Shown here one piece after another: positions 61,744 through 64,000 of a stretch of DNA of 64,000 nucleotides; position 1 is the first letter of the stretch; every line of letters starts with the position of its first letter. The stretch comes from Flavobacterium sp. GTDB lineage: Bacteria > Bacteroidota > Bacteroidia > Flavobacteriales > Flavobacteriaceae. The notes under the pieces are model-generated. The model did no database searches. It saw only the letters and a list, made by a program, of their open reading frames with translations, and had not been told where the DNA came from. A program made the translations under genes and the position numbers. Where the stretch lies: NCBI RefSeq assembly GCF_035195345.1, contig NZ_CP136574.1:124001-188000 (forward strand), in the 5' to 3' direction.

Positions 61744-62121
61744 ATGAAAAAATTCATTTTAGGCTTAATTTTAACGCTATTAGCGTTTAGTGCTTTGCCA
61801 GTACAAGCGAGTGCTCCAGATGATGGAGTGAAAACAGAAATCGTAAAAGCAACTGCTTTTGATTTTGTAAATGTGTTGGAAGTTTCTATTGAAGCTCCAC
61901 AAGTTCGTTTTGAGAATCCTAGTATTTACAAGCCTGTGGGATTGTGGAACTATAGTTTTCAAAAAATGCCTGCTGATTTAAACATTTCAAATTTTCAAAA
62001 AGCGCAAGTTCAAAGTTGGCGGTTTATAGATAAGAATAAAGCCAATTCAAATGCTTCAACCTTAAAGTGCAAAAATCTCCATATTGATCCTGGCAGTTTT
62101 TCTCATTGTAATTTGTTTTAA
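61744..62121 (+). CDS. Secreted phage-encoded protein, unknown
   Basis: 125 residues from the ATG at 61744: a clear signal peptide (KKFILGLILTLLAFSALPVQ, cleavage after ASA) and a mature part of about 100 residues without known domain. It has a late promoter in front and a terminator behind, so it is a single-gene unit. Exported single-gene units in prophages often alter the host surface; that is speculation here. Confidence 0.8.
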   Translation: MKKFILGLILTLLAFSALPVQASAPDDGVKTEIVKATAFDFVNVLEVSIEAPQVRFENPSIYKPVGLWNYSFQKMPADLNISNFQKAQVQSWRFIDKNKANSNASTLKCKNLHIDPGSFSHCNLF

Positions 62122-62132
62122 GTTAATCACTA

Positions 62133-62156
62133 AACCACTCTTCGGAGTGGTTTTTT
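62133..62156 (+). terminator. Intrinsic terminator
   Basis: AACCACTC-TTCG-GAGTGGTT, a stable tetraloop hairpin followed by T-rich sequence. Confidence 0.9.
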
Positions 62157-62207
62157 GTTGCTAAATGTTAAAATTTAGTGTATTTCATCGATTTTATTAT
62201 TTTTAGC

Positions 62208-62239
62208 TTGGATAATATTACATATATGTTATATATTTG
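62208..62239 (+). promoter_or_regulatory. Host-type promoter for the small XRE operon
   Basis: TTG (62208-62210), 21-nt spacer and TATATTTG (62232-62239), unlike the late promoters. It suggests expression in the lysogen. Confidence 0.6.
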
Positions 62240-62297
62240 CTCTATCAAAATAACAATTAGAACGTGGCGGCAACACTTTAATACGGCAAAAGAAAAA

Positions 62298-62510
62298 ATG
62301 AGAACACCAGAATTTTACATCGAAACAAAAAAAACAGGAGCAGGTCATTATTTAGTAACTGTTACTGATGAAGCGAACAATGAAATTAAATCTTATACTG
62401 AAACTGATATGCAAGTTATAGATGCTTACAGTGAAGAAGATGGGATGTATGACATGACTCAATGGGATGCTACTCAGATAATGATTAGAAAAGCAGGATT
62501 TGACAATTAA
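62298..62510 (+). CDS. Small acidic phage protein, unknown
   Basis: 70 residues from the ATG at 62298 (RTPEFYIETKKTGAGHYLVT; ETDMQVIDAYSEEDGMYDMT). Upstream in-frame codons back to 62178 cross the promoter and are not used. It is coupled (2-nt gap) to the XRE gene; together they form a two-gene accessory unit. Confidence 0.65.
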   Translation: MRTPEFYIETKKTGAGHYLVTVTDEANNEIKSYTETDMQVIDAYSEEDGMYDMTQWDATQIMIRKAGFDN

Positions 62511-62512
62511 TT

Positions 62513-62818
62513 ATGGCAAATAATAAAAATAAAAACGAGCAATGGATGTTGCTCGTTTTACTTCTTAAAGAAATTGCAGAAGAAAAAGGAATCACGCAAA
62601 ATCAAATTGCAGAACAAACAGGAATGATACAATCGGCAGTTAGTCGTTTCTTTTCCTTGAAATTCAAACCTACAATTGATACTTTTTTGCAAGTTTCAAA
62701 AGCAATAAAAGTCAATTTCTTTTTTGAAGATAAAGAATCAAAAACAGATTTAAACAAATGCTTTGAAAAAGCAATGGAACAACTTGGAAGAAGAGTTGAT
62801 AAGCTTCCAAAAAATTAA
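62513..62818 (+). CDS. XRE-family HTH regulator
   Basis: 101 residues with an HTH of the XRE type (LKEIAEEKGITQNQIAEQTG, MIQSAVSRFFSLKFKPTIDT) and a helical tail. It could be an antitoxin-like or accessory regulator. The partner gene upstream is not a known toxin. Own promoter and terminator. Confidence 0.85.
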   Translation: MANNKNKNEQWMLLVLLLKEIAEEKGITQNQIAEQTGMIQSAVSRFFSLKFKPTIDTFLQVSKAIKVNFFFEDKESKTDLNKCFEKAMEQLGRRVDKLPKN

Positions 62819-62840
62819 AATAACTTCTTTTTTATCTTAA

Positions 62841-62867
62841 ACCATTCGCCAACACGAATGGTTTTTT
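62841..62867 (+). terminator. Intrinsic terminator
   Basis: ACCATTCG/CGAATGGT with a 6-nt loop and T5, three bases before late promoter copy 6. Confidence 0.9.
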
Positions 62868-62870
62868 GTT

Positions 62871-62905
62871 GTCCTATTTTTTGCCATTTCGCAAACCTAA
62901 TTTTA
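62871..62905 (+). promoter_or_regulatory. Phage late promoter, copy 6
   Basis: GTCCTAT at 62871 and TAATTTTA at 62898-62905; the ATG lies 18 nt beyond. A separate terminator directly upstream shows that the T-run after GTCCTAT is not simply a terminator tail. Confidence 0.7.
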
Positions 62906-62922
62906 CCATAAATAATTACAAA

Positions 62923-63339
62923 ATGGCTGGACAATTAGACCTTTTTATGTTAGAAAAACAAGCAGGAACGCAGTTTGCAAATCGCATCAAGCGAAATCTT
63001 GTTTCTTCTATTCGTAGTAAAACCAACAAAGGCAGTGGATTGGCTTTGAAATCTACCGTAAAACCATTTTACAAAAACAATCTTTTAGAGCGCATTACCA
63101 TTTTTACGCCTTATTACATCTATCCAATTCTTCACGTAGGATTTGAAGGCACAAAAGCAAACGGAATCAACGCACGATTAAAAGCACGTGATTTCATTAT
63201 TGATGCTGTAGAACGTGGAAAAGCAGTAGAAGATTTAGCAGACATCATCGGAAACCAAAGAGCCGAAGTAATTATAAACCGAATCAACTTCGGATTTGAC
63301 AGAAATACACAATCATCCAACACCATAGGAAATGAGTAA
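62923..63339 (+). CDS. Phage tail-region protein, unknown
   Basis: 138 residues from the ATG at 62923 (AGQLDLFMLEKQAGTQFANR; TIFTPYYIYPILHVGFEGTK; RAEVIINRINFGFDRNTQSS). The size and position just before the tape measure resemble HK97 gp10-like tail-completion proteins. It overlaps the next gene by 8 nt (ATGAGTAA). Confidence 0.65.
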   Translation: MAGQLDLFMLEKQAGTQFANRIKRNLVSSIRSKTNKGSGLALKSTVKPFYKNNLLERITIFTPYYIYPILHVGFEGTKANGINARLKARDFIIDAVERGKAVEDLADIIGNQRAEVIINRINFGFDRNTQSSNTIGNE

Positions 63340-64000
63340 AGACAATGTAACCAGAAGAATATCCATTTTCGTAAATGGAAAAGAAGTAGAAAACTCATTA
63401 AAAGGAGTAGAAGGAGCAATGGCGCAAGTGCGTAATCGTATGCGTTTACTAAATTCTGATTCTGAAACCTACGAAAAAGACTCAAAAGAATTAGCACAAA
63501 CAATGGATCAGTTGCGCCAACGTCAATCTGCTTATCGTGATGAACTTGGTTTGACAAACAAAGCAATGGAAGAAGCCAACGAAATTTCGGGAGGTTTGCG
63601 TGGCACACTTACAGGAATTTGGGATTCATTGGTTTCAGGAGATTTGCAAGGCGCAAAAGAAGGAATTTCCGCTATTACTTCGGGTATTGGTGGAATGATA
63701 AAAGCTTCTTTAACTTTTATTGCAACGCCACTTGGTGCTGCATTAGCTGGATTGGTAGCTTTAGGTGCTGGTGCAAAAGCCTTATTCGATTTCAACAAAG
63801 GATTAAACGACATGAACACCGAGCTTCGTGCTTTAGGTGTTAACGCTTCCGAGATTTCAAAAGTGCGTGATGAAATTTCCGCTACGGCTGAAACATTCGA
63901 CAAAGACTTCAAAGAAATAGCAGAGAAAGCCAACTCACTTTCCAAAACCTACGGCATTTCAATGTCAGAAGCGAATAGAATTATTGCTGAAGGTTTGGCT
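63332..64000 (+). CDS. Tape-measure protein, N-terminal part
   Basis: 223 residues to the end of the window, frame still open. It shows the tape-measure pattern: an N-terminal NGKEVENSLKGVEGAMAQVR, a coiled-coil (AQTMDQLRQRQSAYRDELGL), a hydrophobic Gly/Ala-rich segment (IATPLGAALAGLVALGAGAK) and a further helical zone (VNASEISKVRDEISATAETF). It sets tail length, so the phage is a long-tailed one. The rest of the gene is outside. Confidence 0.82.
   Translation, partial: MSKDNVTRRISIFVNGKEVENSLKGVEGAMAQVRNRMRLLNSDSETYEKDSKELAQTMDQLRQRQSAYRDELGLTNKAMEEANEISGGLRGTLTGIWDSLVSGDLQGAKEGISAITSGIGGMIKASLTFIATPLGAALAGLVALGAGAKALFDFNKGLNDMNTELRALGVNASEISKVRDEISATAETFDKDFKEIAEKANSLSKTYGISMSEANRIIAEGLA

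Larger units (their letters stand above)
34356..64000 (+). mobile_element. Prophage, left part (right end beyond window)
   Basis: A continuous set of phage genes: repressor, Cro-like, primase-helicase, S49 protease, capsid, terminase, portal, holin, endolysin and tape measure, nearly all on the plus strand and tightly packed. There is no host gene after 34.4 kb. No integrase or transposase is seen, so the recombinase is either beyond 64 kb or absent. The tape-measure gene implies a long-tailed phage; the tail type cannot be fixed. An integron-like attC array is embedded at about 41.9-44.6 kb. Confidence 0.92.

Overview
The window looks like part of the chromosome of a low-GC flavobacterium (Flavobacterium or a close relative, phylum Bacteroidota). 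The evidence is the AT-rich sequence, the family content (BatA, a DUF3276/PUR-like protein, DUF1573, a long NusB, leucine dehydrogenase, a RibB with a C-terminal RibA-like domain) and promoters of the Bacteroidota type (TTG, about 20 nt, then TAnnTTTG) without strong Shine-Dalgarno sequences. I assign the taxon by inference, not by a database match.

From 1 to about 33.6 kb the genes are ordinary chromosomal ones. A minus-strand block carries ribB, an LptF/G permease, a LolA-like carrier, ftsK, dgkA and tpx. It is followed on the same strand by an esterase, a small membrane protein, a dihydroorotase-like gene, a BatA-type protein and a DEAD-box helicase. Next come an outer-membrane protein, hemN divergent from a thioredoxin/rhodanese/DUF2892/CsaA run with an FNR-type palindrome between them, a PUR-like protein, an ABC exporter, leucine dehydrogenase, nusB-DUF1573-yajC, a prolyl-oligopeptidase-family peptidase, a cysteine-synthase-like enzyme, a PcrA-type helicase, a Sua5/YrdC enzyme and a CarboxypepD_reg-like secreted protein. 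Three broken genes are visible: a GIY-YIG endonuclease, a DUF2892 membrane protein and a FUSC-like N-terminus. The GIY-YIG remnant is flanked by copies of a 65-bp hairpin repeat.

From about 34.36 kb to the end of the window lies a prophage that is not finished at 64 kb. Its left end has a CI-like repressor on the minus strand, an operator region with a palindrome and 11-bp direct repeats, and a divergent Cro-like gene. A LuxR-type regulator, a large primase-helicase and small early genes follow. The late region holds an S49 protease fused to a scaffold-like tail, a capsid protein, a tail-tube candidate, terminase subunits, a portal candidate, a connector candidate, a fibre candidate, holin, M15 endolysin, a spanin-like protein and the start of a tape-measure protein. 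I see no phage integrase in the window.

Two features stand out. First, between the early and late genes (about 41.9-44.6 kb) is an array of small unknown genes, each followed by an integron attC site. In three consecutive cassettes the R'' box of the site is the exact complement of the cassette's own 5' end, as expected for real integron cassettes, and no integron integrase is seen. This is a cluster of attC sites inside a prophage. Second, the late region carries six copies of a bipartite promoter-like element, GTCCTAT followed after exactly 20 nt by a TAAnTTTG-like box. In three of them the start codon lies at the identical position 5 nt beyond the box, which predicts leaderless late mRNAs. 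Other points are a structured RNA candidate next to the immunity region, a GTGGAACT repeat cluster that could be an origin or operator, and independently transcribed accessory genes, including a membrane-anchored BRCT protein.
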